This document shows positions 8,517-19,448 of a DNA stretch of 64,000 nucleotides, in pieces. The stretch is from Scilla litardierei (lineage: Eukaryota > Streptophyta > Magnoliopsida > Asparagales > Asparagaceae), in the NCBI GenBank assembly GCA_030789695.1, contig CM061135.1, positions 114,088,301 to 114,152,300 on the forward strand. The letters run 5' to 3'. Each line of letters begins with the position of its first letter. The stretch's first letter is position 1. Position numbers and translations under genes: made by a program. Below the pieces are notes generated by a model. That model saw nothing but the letters and a program-made list of their open reading frames with translations. It had not been told where the DNA came from and did not search any database.

Positions 8517-11015
8517 GTACTCAAACTCAGAATCTGACATACATCCAAAAACATGAATGTATGTCAGCAAGGGTCTGCAAGTAGATGTTAGAGCCCAAGG
8601 CAAGATATATACAAATTTACACTGGATTTAAGAGGCAAGTTTAAATTAAACGAGATAACAATAAAAGTTGAAGCATGCTGATTTTAAAGTAAATACATCC
8701 TATCATGCAGTTCTAAACAATCTGACAAGTAAAGTAAAGCATGTCAATTTCACTGAGATTACAATTTCACTTTGCAAGTTTCAAGTTAGCATTTCACGAT
8801 TGTTAGCATGTCATGTCTATAATAGGGTTCTCGCCTTTAGGTCGTGATGAGTGAGTCGTTCTTCTCACGGGGGCTTACCGTGATTAGCGCTAACCCACCG
8901 CATACGGGTGGTGCCCTTGAAGAGAGTACTCGTTCATACGCCTAGTAGCCGCTCAACCCTTACCCCACCCCAGATTTGTGCTGGAACACGAGCCAGCCTA
9001 ATTCACGAATTACAAGCACGAATTTGTCAACTCACATGACATCACGAAAATCACGATCTCGCCTTCGAGGCACACGATTTCACGATGTCACACGCTAGTT
9101 AATTATTTCAAGGCATGCAGCAATTTTCACGTTACAAGAGTATCGAAACAACGTTTATAATACTTTAGCAGAAAAGGTGAGCATGCGACTTTAACAAAAA
9201 TGAATAGAAAGTTAAAGTTTCTTGAAAGACCAAAAGAACATCCAACTTCAAAAATACCATATAAATTGTATACTTGCCTGTTTTCGGTGATTTTGGTGCA
9301 GTTGGGTTTGTCTCGATGAGTGCTACGTGTCGGTACTGTTGGTTCTCTGTTTCGGTTAAACAAATCAAAGAATTAGACTCATGGCGAGATAATCAAATTA
9401 TCGTGTTAATCCTAAAAGTGGGTTCGTCTAATTTTACTGGGTTCCCTGTCAAGGGTGATGTCTATATTGTGTTACACTAATGTTATACGCCTCATTTCTA
9501 TCTAACAACAAGTTGCTAAATTTAATACTAGCTAGTTAATTAATATTAACAATTTTATTAATGCTAACCCAATATTAGTTAATTATATGGTTATCATCAT
9601 TTTAACACTATATTAATACTCCCTACCTTATTAATACAATTGATCATGTTATTATACACACACTCTCTCTTATTCTTCTAACATGTTTAAAAAAAAACTT
9701 TACCTACACTCTCTTTCATTCCTATTCCCTAAAGGCTGTCACATGAATGTATTCCTCTTACAAGCTGGCACATGAAACCTCTCTTTTTTTATTATTCAAT
9801 TCCCTCCTCATTCTTTAATAGTTATAGGCCAAGTCTCTTTAATAACTTTCTTCATTCACTCACTTTCTCTCTCTCTCTGTCCCTCTATCTGCTCTCTTCA
9901 TGTTCTTTGTTTTCTTTCCTTTTTTTTGTGTTTCAACATTCGCAGGCAAGTGGAAGCAATCACGAGCAAGGGGGAAACACTCACACACGCGCGAATGAGA
10001 GTCGAGGGTCGGCGGCTCCGGTGGCATACGACGACGGCGTGCGCTGGGCGGCTCTCCGGCGATCACGGCGGCGCAGCAAGCTTCCGGTGGCGGCGGATCC
10101 GTGCTGGGCGGCGGCGCGGCTTCCGGGTCGGTGGGCAGGGGCTGAGGTGGCCGGCCTAGGGTGAGGGAGGATGAGGAAGAGGGGAGAAGATGGAGGGAAG
10201 AGGTGGGGAAGAAGTTGAGTTGTTTTTGGAGTTCTTGGAATTTGAATCTGAAAATATTTTCAGATCTGGGTTGTTTTGTGTTTGATTTCTTCCTTTGATT
10301 CTGAAATGAATCTGAAGTTTTGGGGTTTCAGATTCGGAATTTGGGTTGTTTCTGGTTTTGGGGAAGAACTTGTTTGGGCTGATTTTGTGTTTGGTGATTT
10401 GCTTTGGGTAAAATAGGTTCTTGGGATGAATTTGTTTGAGGGTTTGGGGAAGAAGAAGAATAGGTTTGGGTTTGGAAAGTGTTGCTGGTTTTCCTTTGTT
10501 TCTGGCTTCGAGAATTTGCAGAGTTGAGACGGTTGGCTTAAGAAGATGAACGGAGGAAACATCCTTTTGCATTTGTCAAAGGAGTCTTAATAAGATTAAG
10601 ATGTGTGTTTATTGAAATCCGTAGACTAATGGGAAAGGAGAGGCGTACAGCTTTTCTCAAACGAAAGAGAAAACCAACTTTGACATCTGATTTCTGAACG
10701 TGTAGGTTGTCGTTTTAGGTAGGGTTAAGTTAATCACGTAATTAAGTAAGTTTTAATAGTAAAATAAAAAGTAATTTGTGAACGTAAGTAAAGCAATTTA
10801 GTAATTTGTAATTAGTGAATTAAGATGTAATTAATAAGGTAATTAGTGATTAGCGGGATAATTTAGTTAAACTTGATGGTAAATATTGACGACACGGTAA
10901 AATGAAAGCAGTAACGCGCTCGCGTCAACTCGTACGGACGAAAAGTTAACCCGATGACTGAAGAAAAATACCGGTACGGAAATTGAAAACACGCCTAAAA
11001 ATACTGGCCGTTACA
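8517..11015 (-). repeat. 3' LTR of Tekay element, truncated by element A
   Basis: Near-identical to 16107-18610. It begins on the minus strand at 11015 with TGTAACGGCCAG. Its last 370 bp or so lie beyond element A, outside the window. It holds the inverted repeat CTGACATACAT / ATGTATGTCAG at 8534-8544 and 8557-8567. Small frames around 9772-10572 are not conserved as proteins. Confidence 0.9.
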
Positions 11016-11052
11016 TTCTACCCACCTTAGGAAAAATTCCGTCCTCGGAATT
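11016..11052 (-). other. Polypurine tract and conserved pre-LTR block of Tekay element
   Basis: The minus strand reads ATTCCGAGGACGGAAT, a few T, then CCTAAGGTGGGTAGAA, then the LTR start TGTAACGG. The same two-part block precedes the LTRs of family B (near 22155-22189) and family C (minus strand, 34929-34965). Confidence 0.8.
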
Positions 11053-11056
11053 CTCA

Positions 11057-14000
11057 TCAACTAAGTAGCAGAAACAAATATGGATAACGCTCTCGTATCT
11101 CATCTTCCCGCTCCCATGTAGACTCTCCTGGCGAGTCGCGACGCCACATCACTCTAACTAGATCAACAGTCCTGTTCCTGAACACTTTCTGACGTCGATC
11201 TAGGATCTCCACCGGTTGTTGTTCGTACGTCAGATCTGGTTGAATTGTAATTTCCGAGTAGTCCACAGCATGAGAAGGGTCGCTGATATATCGACGGAGT
11301 TTGGACACATGGAAGACATCATGAACTCCCTCCAAGGATGGTGGCAAAGCTAAGCGATATGCTACTTCACCAACTCGCTCTAGCACATCGAATGGTCCAA
11401 TATATCTCGGACTAAGCTTTCCTCTCTTCCCAAAGCGAATCACCCCTCGATTCGGTGAGATCTTCAGGAACACATGATCTCCTGGCTGAAATTCCAGAGG
11501 ACGCCGTTTAGCATCTGCCCAATGTTTATAACGGTCCTGGGCAATCCGAATCTTGTCTCTGATATCTCGCACAACATCAACTGCTTCCACTATCATCTCT
11601 GGCCCCAAGAGCTCTCTATCACCTACATCATCCCAACTCAGTGGCGATCGACATTTCCTCCCGTAGAGAGCAGCAAATGGCGCCATGCCAATGCTCGCCT
11701 GATAGCTATTGTTGTAGGAAAACTCCACTAGGTGCAGATGATCCTCCCACGAACCCTTGAGATCCAATATACAGGCTCTCAACATATCCTCCAAGATCTG
11801 AATGGTACGCTCTGACTGTCCATCCGTCTGCGGGTGATACACAGTACTGAACTTCAGACTGGTACCCAGATTGGTTTGCAGACTCTTCCAGAACTGAGAT
11901 GTGAACCTCGTATCACGGTCTGATACAATGCTCACAGGGACTCCATGTAAACGCACGATCTCCTACACGACATAATTCACATCATGACTAGTACTAGAAA
12001 GAAATTATAAAGGCATGAGTTAAGTCATTACCTCCATATACTTCTTTGCTAATATCTCCGTGGATTGACCAACTCGAAAAGGTATAAAGTGCGCGGACTT
12101 GGTCAATCGATCAACGATGACCCAGATCGTTCTGCTTGGTGCTCCGAGGTAAGCCAGTCACGAAGTCCATCGTGATGTGCTGCCACTTCCACTCTGGAAT
12201 CGGCAGAGGCTGTAGTAGTCCAGCAGTGCGATGATGTTCAGCCTTCACTTGCTGACACACAAGACACTTGGCAACGCTCCGTGCCACACTTCTCTTCATC
12301 CCATGCCACCAGAAATTCTGACGAAGATCCTTGTACATCTTCGTACCTCCAGGATGAATAGAATAAGGCGAACTGTGAGCCTCATTCATTAACTCCTCTC
12401 TGATATCTCCTGCAGGCACGCAGATCCTACTACCATATCTCAAAGATCCATCCGCATGAATCAGAAAATCTGTCCGAAGTCCTGCTTCGATTTGTTCTCT
12501 GATCTTCTTCAATTTAGCATCTCCAGCTTCAGCAGTCTTGATCCGATCCACAATCGTCGATTGAATTTGCATGTTCATCAACGACGATGTGACTCCCGGT
12601 AGGACAGCTTCAACATCCATCTCTCGCAGATCCTGCTGCAATCTCCACTGAGATGTGAGAATCATCACTTCAGGCAGTCGACTCAAAGCATCCGGTACGA
12701 CATTCACCTTCCCAGGATGATACTGAAGATCGATGTCGTAGTCTGTCATTAATTCTAACCATCTACGCTGTCTCATATTCAGCTCCTTCTGAGTGAATAT
12801 ATATTTCAAACTTTTGTGATCAGTGAAAATTTTTACTTTCTCACTCAGTAAGAAATGCCTCCAAATCTTCAAAGCAAAGATGACGGCAGCTAACTCCAAG
12901 TCGTGTGTCGGATAATTCTTCTCGTGGATCTTCAACTGTCGAGAAGCATAAGCAACTACATGATCGTGCTGATGTAGAACGCATCCAAGTCCCTTGCCTG
13001 ATGCGTCGCAGAAAATCTCGAAGCCTCCGCTTCTGTCCGGAATAGCTAAGACTGGTGCAGTAGTCAGTCTCTCCTTCAAGGTAGAAAAAGCTTGCTCACA
13101 AGAGTCCGACCAACTGAACTTAACATCCTTCCTTGTCAATCTTTTCATCGGCTCAGCTATCCTCGAGAAATCCTTGATAAATCTGCGGTAGTATCCAGCC
13201 AATCCAAGGAAACTCCTGATGTCCGATGCCGATCGAGGTGTGGGCCATTCACTGACTGCTTTGACCTTCTCCGGATCCACTGAGATACCAGCTCCTGATA
13301 CTACATGACTAAGAAATGCAATTCTATCTAGCCAGAATTCGCATTTGCTATACTTGGCATATAGTCTATGATGACGGAGCGTCTCCAACACTCGCTCTTC
13401 GAGTACACCAGGATGTCGTCGATGAAGATCACTACGAACTTGTCAAGGGAGTCATAAAAGATAAGGTTCATGAGATTCATGAACACAGCAGGAGCGTTGG
13501 TCACACCGAATGGCATGACAACGAATTCATAATGCCCGTACTTAGTCCGAAAAGCGGTCTTGAGTACATCTTCCTTTTTGACTCTGACTTGATGGTATCC
13601 GCTCCGGAGATCCAACTTCGAAAATACTCTCGATCCACCAAGCTGATCGACGATATCATCAATACGGGGCAGTGGGTACTTATTCTTCACTGTGACATTG
13701 TTCAGCTCCCGATAATCCACGCACATTCTCCTAGAGCCATCCTTCTTCTTCACCAGTAAAACGGGTGCACCCCAGGGAGATACGCTGGGATGTATGAAAC
13801 CCTTCTGTAGTAGCTCGTCCAACTACTTCCTCAGCTCTTCCAACTCTGCAGGGGCCATACGGTACGACGCCTTCGAAATTGGTTGAGCTCCTGGCATGAG
13901 GTCGATGCCGAACTCCAACGCTCGATCGGGCGGTAGTCCAGAAATGTCTTCAGGGAAGACGTCTTCGAAGTCTCTCACTACTGCAGGCTTCTCTGGCTCG

Positions 14001-14424
14001 GCTATCATGGATGCAATGGTCAATTGGTACGGCTGGGCTCGGAACTTGATAGGTCCAAGCGAATGTCCTCCGCTGACAAACTCGAACACTGGGTGGTCAG
14101 GAATTTCAAATACCACTTTCTTCCGATGACAATCGATCGTGGCATAAAAAGCTCCTAACCAGTCAATGTCGAGAATAACATCGAAATTGGATAGGTCGTG
14201 GACGATGAAATTAGCATATAATTCGTGTCCACTAACCACCAATGGGCATGGTCTACATCCCAGTGCAACCTTCACTACACCATTCCCAGTTGTAATATTC
14301 CAACACTTAGGAAGTGTATAGGTGGGTATCGAGTGTTCGACTACGAACTTCCGAGATAGAATACACATGGAAGCTCCAGAATCGAACAGGGTCGAGGCCG
14401 GGTGAGATGAAACTAAGATGAAAC
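11057..14424 (-). pseudogene. pol: Tekay-like pol: protease-RT-RNase H-integrase-chromodomain
   Basis: The polyprotein lies in pieces that follow each other on the minus strand. 14424-13823 holds the protease (FDSGAS). 13822-13328 is RT with [10 protein letters not shown] and FIDD. 13391-12111 has the rest of RT, RNase H (FCDASG, TDHKSL) and the integrase zinc region (KCLVCQQ). 11956-11057 has the integrase core ([17 protein letters not shown]), the GPF motif and a chromodomain-like end. Lesions: an in-frame TAG at 13823-13825, a frame change near 13390 with loss of a few codons, another near 12115, and stops around 11958-12010. This copy cannot make an intact Pol. Confidence 0.92.
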
Positions 14425-14508
14425 CTAAGGGTAACATACAACTAGATTAACATGGAACTAACTAATCAAATATAATGCATAAATAAGAAGAACTAGTCTA
14501 GAGGTTAC
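14425..14508 (-). other. Candidate 84-nt intron between gag and pol
   Basis: On the minus strand, exon ...GCAG is followed by GTAACC, an AT-rich stretch with three in-frame stops, and TTACCCTTAG before GTTTCATC. Removal joins a phase-1 split Gly codon and gives a continuous Gag-Pol frame (…DVIAG then FILVSSHPAS…), the usual spacing before FDSGA. A TTAAT branch-point-like site lies about 25 nt before the acceptor. Retention yields Gag ending in two extra residues and a TAG. Confidence 0.7.
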
Positions 14509-15607
14509 CTGCAATCACGTCGTCCTCAGCTTCAGACTCAACGGCTGTCATATTGAATGCACGGCGCTTAGGCGGGTTGGCCTGCTGGAAGGCTCGATCC
14601 TGTGGAACCAAAGGTGGTCCTCGCTGCCCAGGCGCCGATGCGGTCTTCTGAGCGGGTCCAGGTGCTCCAGGAGGCACGGGGCGAGAACCGCGGGTACAAT
14701 CCTTTGTAGCATGGGTAGGCGATCCACAGATCAAACACTGATTCAGCATCCTCCTACAGTCTTTCTTCACATGACCGAGCTTGTCGCAGAAGTGGCAAGT
14801 CAGCTCTGCTCGGTTGGGGACAGGTGCAGCCGGCCTTTTGAACTGTGTGGTCTGAACAGGACGAAAACCGGGCCTAGGTGCACTCCTCTGTAGCTCCATC
14901 GGGCGCTTGCCCGTCTGACGTGCCCTCTTCTGATAAGCTACCTGCTCGTGCTTCTTCGCAGCTACTAGGACTTGCTCATGAGTGGTAAAGGTGTGCCCGA
15001 ACAATATCTCCTGTATGTCCAGGTCTAAGCCCTGGAGAAAGCGGTGTGCACAGTCCTCCTCGTCCGCTACCAGAGTAGGGGCGAATCGACTCAGCATGGT
15101 AAATTCCGCCTCATACTCATCGACTGTCCTGGTGCCCTGTTCCAGGTTGATGAAGCGCTGCTGCATCTCCCTCTTTGCAGCCTTCGGGAAGTACTGGGCG
15201 TCAAACCTCTTATGGAAGGTAGCCCAAGGGATCGGCTTGGTCAGCCTAGCCTCTTCGGCATCCCACCAGTGACGGGCATTATCTGTCAGCTGTTGCTTGG
15301 CGAGGTCTACCCAATCGTTCGGATTGATTCGGGCAAGACTCAAGTTATCCGTAGTCTTGCGAAGCCATTCCTCGGCCGCTAGTGGGCCCTCTCGTCCAAA
15401 GAAGCTCGTCGGATGCATCTCCTTGAACTGCTTGGCTCCAGGCTCATAGCGAGGTGGTGGAGGAGCTGGTGCAGCCTGACGTCCTTGCTGGACCAAGTGG
15501 TGCTGAACCTCAAGCATTTCCTTCATAACTCCAAGCATCTGGCGGATGTCGTCACTTCCGCCTCCAGCAGGTACGGGTCCATTTTGGGTGCTTCGTTCCT
15601 CAGCCAT
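14498..15607 (-). CDS. gag: Tekay-like Gag polyprotein
   Basis: 369 residues, intact. Gag packs the element RNA into particles. It has an N-terminal region with a Pro-rich segment (about 45-53), a retrotransposon gag core (about 60-235, with WLRKTTDNL, WWDAEEA, FHKRFDAQYFP and DEYEAEFTML), and two CX2CX4HX4C zinc knuckles at 271-284 and 291-304. The ATG at 15607 begins MAEERSTQ and is the first in the frame after the leader. The stop TAG at 14498-14500 lies inside the candidate intron, so splicing would fuse Gag to Pol. Unlike pol, no lesion is visible. Confidence 0.93.
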   Translation of the reverse strand: MAEERSTQNGPVPAGGGSDDIRQMLGVMKEMLEVQHHLVQQGRQAAPAPPPPRYEPGAKQFKEMHPTSFFGREGPLAAEEWLRKTTDNLSLARINPNDWVDLAKQQLTDNARHWWDAEEARLTKPIPWATFHKRFDAQYFPKAAKREMQQRFINLEQGTRTVDEYEAEFTMLSRFAPTLVADEEDCAHRFLQGLDLDIQEILFGHTFTTHEQVLVAAKKHEQVAYQKRARQTGKRPMELQRSAPRPGFRPVQTTQFKRPAAPVPNRAELTCHFCDKLGHVKKDCRRMLNQCLICGSPTHATKDCTRGSRPVPPGAPGPAQKTASAPGQRGPPLVPQDRAFQQANPPKRRAFNMTAVESEAEDDVIAGNL

Positions 15608-15737
15608 TCTGAGATAGGAAAAACCCTAGTTAACCCCGCGTATGTGATCTTCTAGATGTTTGGCCGATGAAAATATTCTCATTATTCTGAATTCGCAAAT
15701 GCAAAGAGACGGACCTGCATGGGCCACCACTAAAACC
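15608..15737 (-). other. Tekay 5' leader with candidate primer-binding region
   Basis: Directly after the LTR end (minus strand ...GCGTTACA) comes GGTTTTAGTGGTGGCCCATG, then CAGGTC. The same block follows the LTRs of family B, and a related GGTGGCCCACGCAGGTC follows those of family C. It does not match the initiator-Met primer site TGGTATCAGAGC expected for this lineage. Confidence 0.5.
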
Positions 15738-18610
15738 TGTAACGCCCCTCTTCCCAAAACACGACGGAAGCGAGAGCGTTACTGGGTCCGCTTGAACCGG
15801 AGCGGTGAAACTCGAGTTCATTAAGCGTCTGTGGTAAAACGCAAGGGCAGGTCCTTTGCACGCTTTTCAGAACAACCAGAATTATTCATACATTACAAGC
15901 CACATCTAGAATAATAAGCGTCCGTACACGAAATACAACAACAAGCCACAGCTGGGCCAAAGTAAAAACGTACACGCAACAACAACTGAAAGCAAACTAT
16001 AGATAAGTAGCAACGGCAAAGTCCGCTAGTCCTTCGCAGGGAGAGACTCGGCGTCTACAGCGAACTCCTGACTCTCCAAGTCAGGTGTCTCGTAAGGAAC
16101 CTCCTGGTACTCAAACTCAGAATCTGACATACATCCAAAAACATGAATGTATGTCAGCAAGGGTCTGCAAGTAGATGTTAGAGCCCAAGGCAAGATATAT
16201 ACAAATTTACACTGGATTTAAGAGGCAAGTTTAAATTAAACGAGATAACAATAAAAGTTGAAGCATGCTGATTTTAAAGTAAATACATCCTATCATGCAG
16301 TTCTAAACAATCTGACAAGTAAAGTAAAGCATGTCAATTTCACTGAGATTACAATTTCACTTTGCAAGTTTCAAGTTAGCATTTCACGATTGTTAGCATG
16401 TCATGTCTATAATAGGGTTCTCGCCTTTAGGTCGTGATGAGTGAGTCGTTCTTCTCACGGGGGCTTACCGTGATTGGCGCTAACCCACCGCATACGGGTG
16501 GTGCCCTTGAAGAGAGTACTCGTTCATACGCCTAGTAGCCGCTCAACCCTTACCCCACCCCAGATTTGTGCTGGAACACGAGCCAGCCTAATTCACGAAT
16601 TACAAGCACGAATTTGTCAACTCACATGACATCACGAAAATCACGATCTCGCCTTCGAGGCGCACGATTTCACGATGTCACACGCTAGTTAATTATTTCA
16701 AGGCATGCAGCAATTTTCACGTTACAAGAGTATCGAAACAACGTTTATAATACTTTAGCAGAAAAGGTGAGCATGCGACTTTAACAAAAATGAATAGAAA
16801 GTTAAAGTTTCTTGAAAGACCAAAAGAACATCCAACTTCAAAAATACCATATAAATTGTATACTTGCCTGTTTTCGGTGATTTTGGTGCAGTTGGGTTTG
16901 TCTCGACGAGTGCTACGTGTCGGTACTGTTGGTTCTCTGTTTCGGTTAAACAAATCAAAGAATTAGACTCATGGCGAGATAATCAAATTATCGTGTTAAT
17001 CCTAAAAGTGGGTTCGTCTAATTTTACTGGGTTCCCTGTCAAGGGTGATGTCTATATTGTGTTACACTAATGTTATACGCCTCATTTCTATCTAACAACA
17101 AGTTGCTAAATTTAATACTAGCTAGTTAATTAATATTAACAATTTTGTTAATGCTAACCCAATATTAGTTAATTATATGGTTATCATCATTTTAACACTA
17201 TATTAATACTCCCTACCTTATTAATACAATTGATCATGTTATTATACACACACACTCTCTTATTCTTCTAACATGTTTAAAAAAAACTTTACCTACACTC
17301 TCTTTCATTCCTATTCCCTAAAGGCAGTCACATGAATGTATTCCTCTTACAAGCTGGCACATGAAACCTCTCTTTTTTTTTATTATTCAATTCCCTCCTC
17401 ATTCTTTAATAGTTATAGGCCAAGTCTCTTTAATAACTTTCTTCATTCACTCACTTTCTCTCTCTCTCTCTCTGTCCCTCTATCTGCTCTCTTCCTGTTC
17501 TTTGTTTTCTTTCCTTTTTTTGTGTTTCAACATTCGCAGGCAAGTGGAAGCAATCACGAGCAAGGGGGAAACACTCACACACGCGCGAAGGAGAGTCGAG
17601 GGTCGGCGGCACCGGTGGCATACGGCGACGGCGTGCGCTGGGCGGCTCTCCGGCGATCACGGCGGCGCAGCAAGCTTCCGGTGGTGGCGGATCCGTGCTG
17701 GGCGGCGGCGCGGCTTCCGGGTCGGTGGGCAGGGGCTGAGGTGGCAGGCCTAGGGTGAGGGAGGAGGAGGAAGAGGGGAGAAGATGGAGGGAAGAGGTGG
17801 GGAAGAAGTTGAGTTGTTTTTGGAGTTCTTGGAATTTGAATCTGAAAATATTTTCAGATCTGGGTTGTTTTGTGTTTGATTTCTTCCTTTGATTCTGAAA
17901 TGAATCTGAAGTTTTGGGTTTTCAGATTCGGAATTTGGGTTGTTTCTGGTTTTGGGGAAGAACTTGTTTGGGCTGATTTTGTGTTTGGTGATTTGCTTTG
18001 GGTAAAATAGGTTCTTGGGATGAATTTGTTTGAGGGTTTGGGGAAGAAGAAGAATAGGTTTGGGTTTGGAAAGTGTTGCTGGTTTTCCTTGGTTTCTGGC
18101 TTCGAGAATTTGCAGAGTTGAGACGGTTGGCTTAAGAAGATGAATGGAGGAAACATCCTTTTGCATTTGTCAAAGGAGTCTTAATAAGATTAAGATGTGT
18201 GTTTAATGAAATCCGTAGACTAATGGGAAAGGAGAGGCGTACAACTTTTCTCAAACGAAAGAGAAAACCAACTTTGACATCTGATTTCTGAACGTGTAGG
18301 TTGTCGTTTTAGGTAGGGTTAAGTTAATCATGTAATTAAGTAAGTTTTAATAGTAAAATAAAAAGTAATTTCTGAACGTAAGTAAAGCAATTTAGTAATT
18401 TGTAATTAGTGAATTTAAGATGTAATTAATAAGGTAATTAGTGATTAGCGGGATAATTTAGTTAAACTTGATGGTAAATATTGACGACACGGTAAAATGA
18501 AAGCAGTAACGCGCTCGCGTCAGCTCGTACGAACGAAAAGTTAACCCGATGACTGAAGAAAAATACCGGTACGGAAATTGAAAACACGCCTAAAAATACT
18601 GGCCGTTACA
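15738..18610 (-). repeat. 5' LTR of Tekay element, complete
   Basis: 2873 bp with TG..CA ends (minus strand TGTAACGGCC ... GGGGCGTTACA). Its inner 2.5 kb is near-identical to 8517-11015. It contains CT/GA-rich and GC-rich leader-like stretches around 17450-17760 and the small frame described next. Confidence 0.92.
16026..16130 (-). CDS. Small acidic LTR reading frame (34 residues), hypothetical
   Basis: An ATG at 16130-16128, inside the arm of an 11-bp perfect inverted repeat (16124-16134 / 16147-16157), opens a 34-codon frame. The peptide is strongly acidic, starting MSDSEFEYQEV. It ends at TAG 16026-16028, about 290 bp before the LTR end. Family B LTRs have an acidic open frame at a similar distance from their end, also after a perfect hairpin. 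Only the first codons remain visible in the truncated LTR copy at 8517. Translation is unproven. Confidence 0.3.
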   Translation of the reverse strand: MSDSEFEYQEVPYETPDLESQEFAVDAESLPAKD

Positions 18611-19448
18611 TTCCCTAGCGGAAGTGATCTCTGTACTTCTTGTCCTGAGTTCTGGGGTTTGGGGTAGGGTTGAGCGTGCGCATGGGGAGAGGGTCTGATC
18701 CCCCTCAACCCGTAAGGCGTGAACCCTTCGTGTCTCACGTGTCGTGTCCTGTCCGTCTTGTCTTGTTTAGTTCCGTCTTGTCCTGTCACCTTTAAGATAG
18801 TCCCGTAGTCGGTAGCACACGCTACGACTACTGCCTGCCACGTTTTACTTTCCTGCTATGTTACTTCTTTTGTTACTTTGTTGTAACCCCAGTATGCTAA
18901 CCAACCAGTAAATTGTTGTGTAATAGAACCTCATCATGCTAATCAACCAGTAAACCGTTTTTTAAAGTTCAATGCACTTGCGGTAAAGTCTAACCCTTCT
19001 TGTAGACTTTACCTGACGTACAGTTTCCTTCTTTGGTGCTGTACGTCAGGTGTTCAGCCAGAGCTCGTGGACGAGGTGGACTTACTGGAGTACGTGGAGC
19101 CCGAGGACGCCGACCCAGAGTACGTGCCTGACGAGGACCAGACTCGAGGACTTTTCAGTCGTCACCCTTCTGAGGTTACTACTTTAGTTCGCTCATTAGG
19201 TAGTTGTTGCCATGCTTAGGCTCCTTTTTAGATTTTGTACTCGCTGGATATTATACCTCTTATTGTTAATGAATGCAACTTTCTTTCTGTACTTCCTATT
19301 GTTTCGAACCTTATTAAATGCAAGAACCTGAAGTTTTTAAAAATAAGGTACCCCTACAGACGCTTATTGGGTCCGAGCTTCACAGCTCCGGCCCAAGCGG
19401 GCCTTAGTCACGCTTCGCCTCCGTCGTTTTGGGAAGCGGGGCGTGACA
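18611..19448 (+). repeat. B LTR1, 3' part
   Basis: Matches the last 840 bp of B LTR2. It starts where the Tekay element is inserted and ends GGGGCGTGACA. Two adjoining perfect hairpins lie at 18982-19013 (GGTAAAGTCTA / TAGACTTTACC) and 19012-19050 (CCTGACGTACAG / CTGTACGTCAGG). An acidic open frame without ATG follows (19055-19219). Confidence 0.88.

Larger units (their letters stand above)
8517..18610 (-). mobile_element. Tekay/Del-like chromovirus, inserted in a B LTR
   Basis: Reading the minus strand: LTR (18610-15738), gag, protease, RT, RNase H, integrase with a chromodomain-like tail, polypurine tract, LTR (11015-8517). The last LTR is cut by element A. The right end CGTTACA meets the family B LTR (TTCCCTAGCGGAAG) at 18611, matching the uninterrupted sequence near 24708. 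The probable target duplication is TTCCC, with the left copy outside the window. The LTR copies differ at only a small fraction of sites by eye, so the insertion looks young despite several pol lesions. Confidence 0.9.

Noticed and set aside
10156..10572. Lys/Asn/Pro-rich frames in the Tekay LTR (copy at 17750-18166)
   Set aside because: Low complexity, entirely inside the LTR, with another frame also open. No motif.
19055..19219. Acidic open frame in B LTRs as a confirmed gene
   Set aside because: It lacks an ATG and shows no clear splice evidence, so it is kept only as part of a finding.
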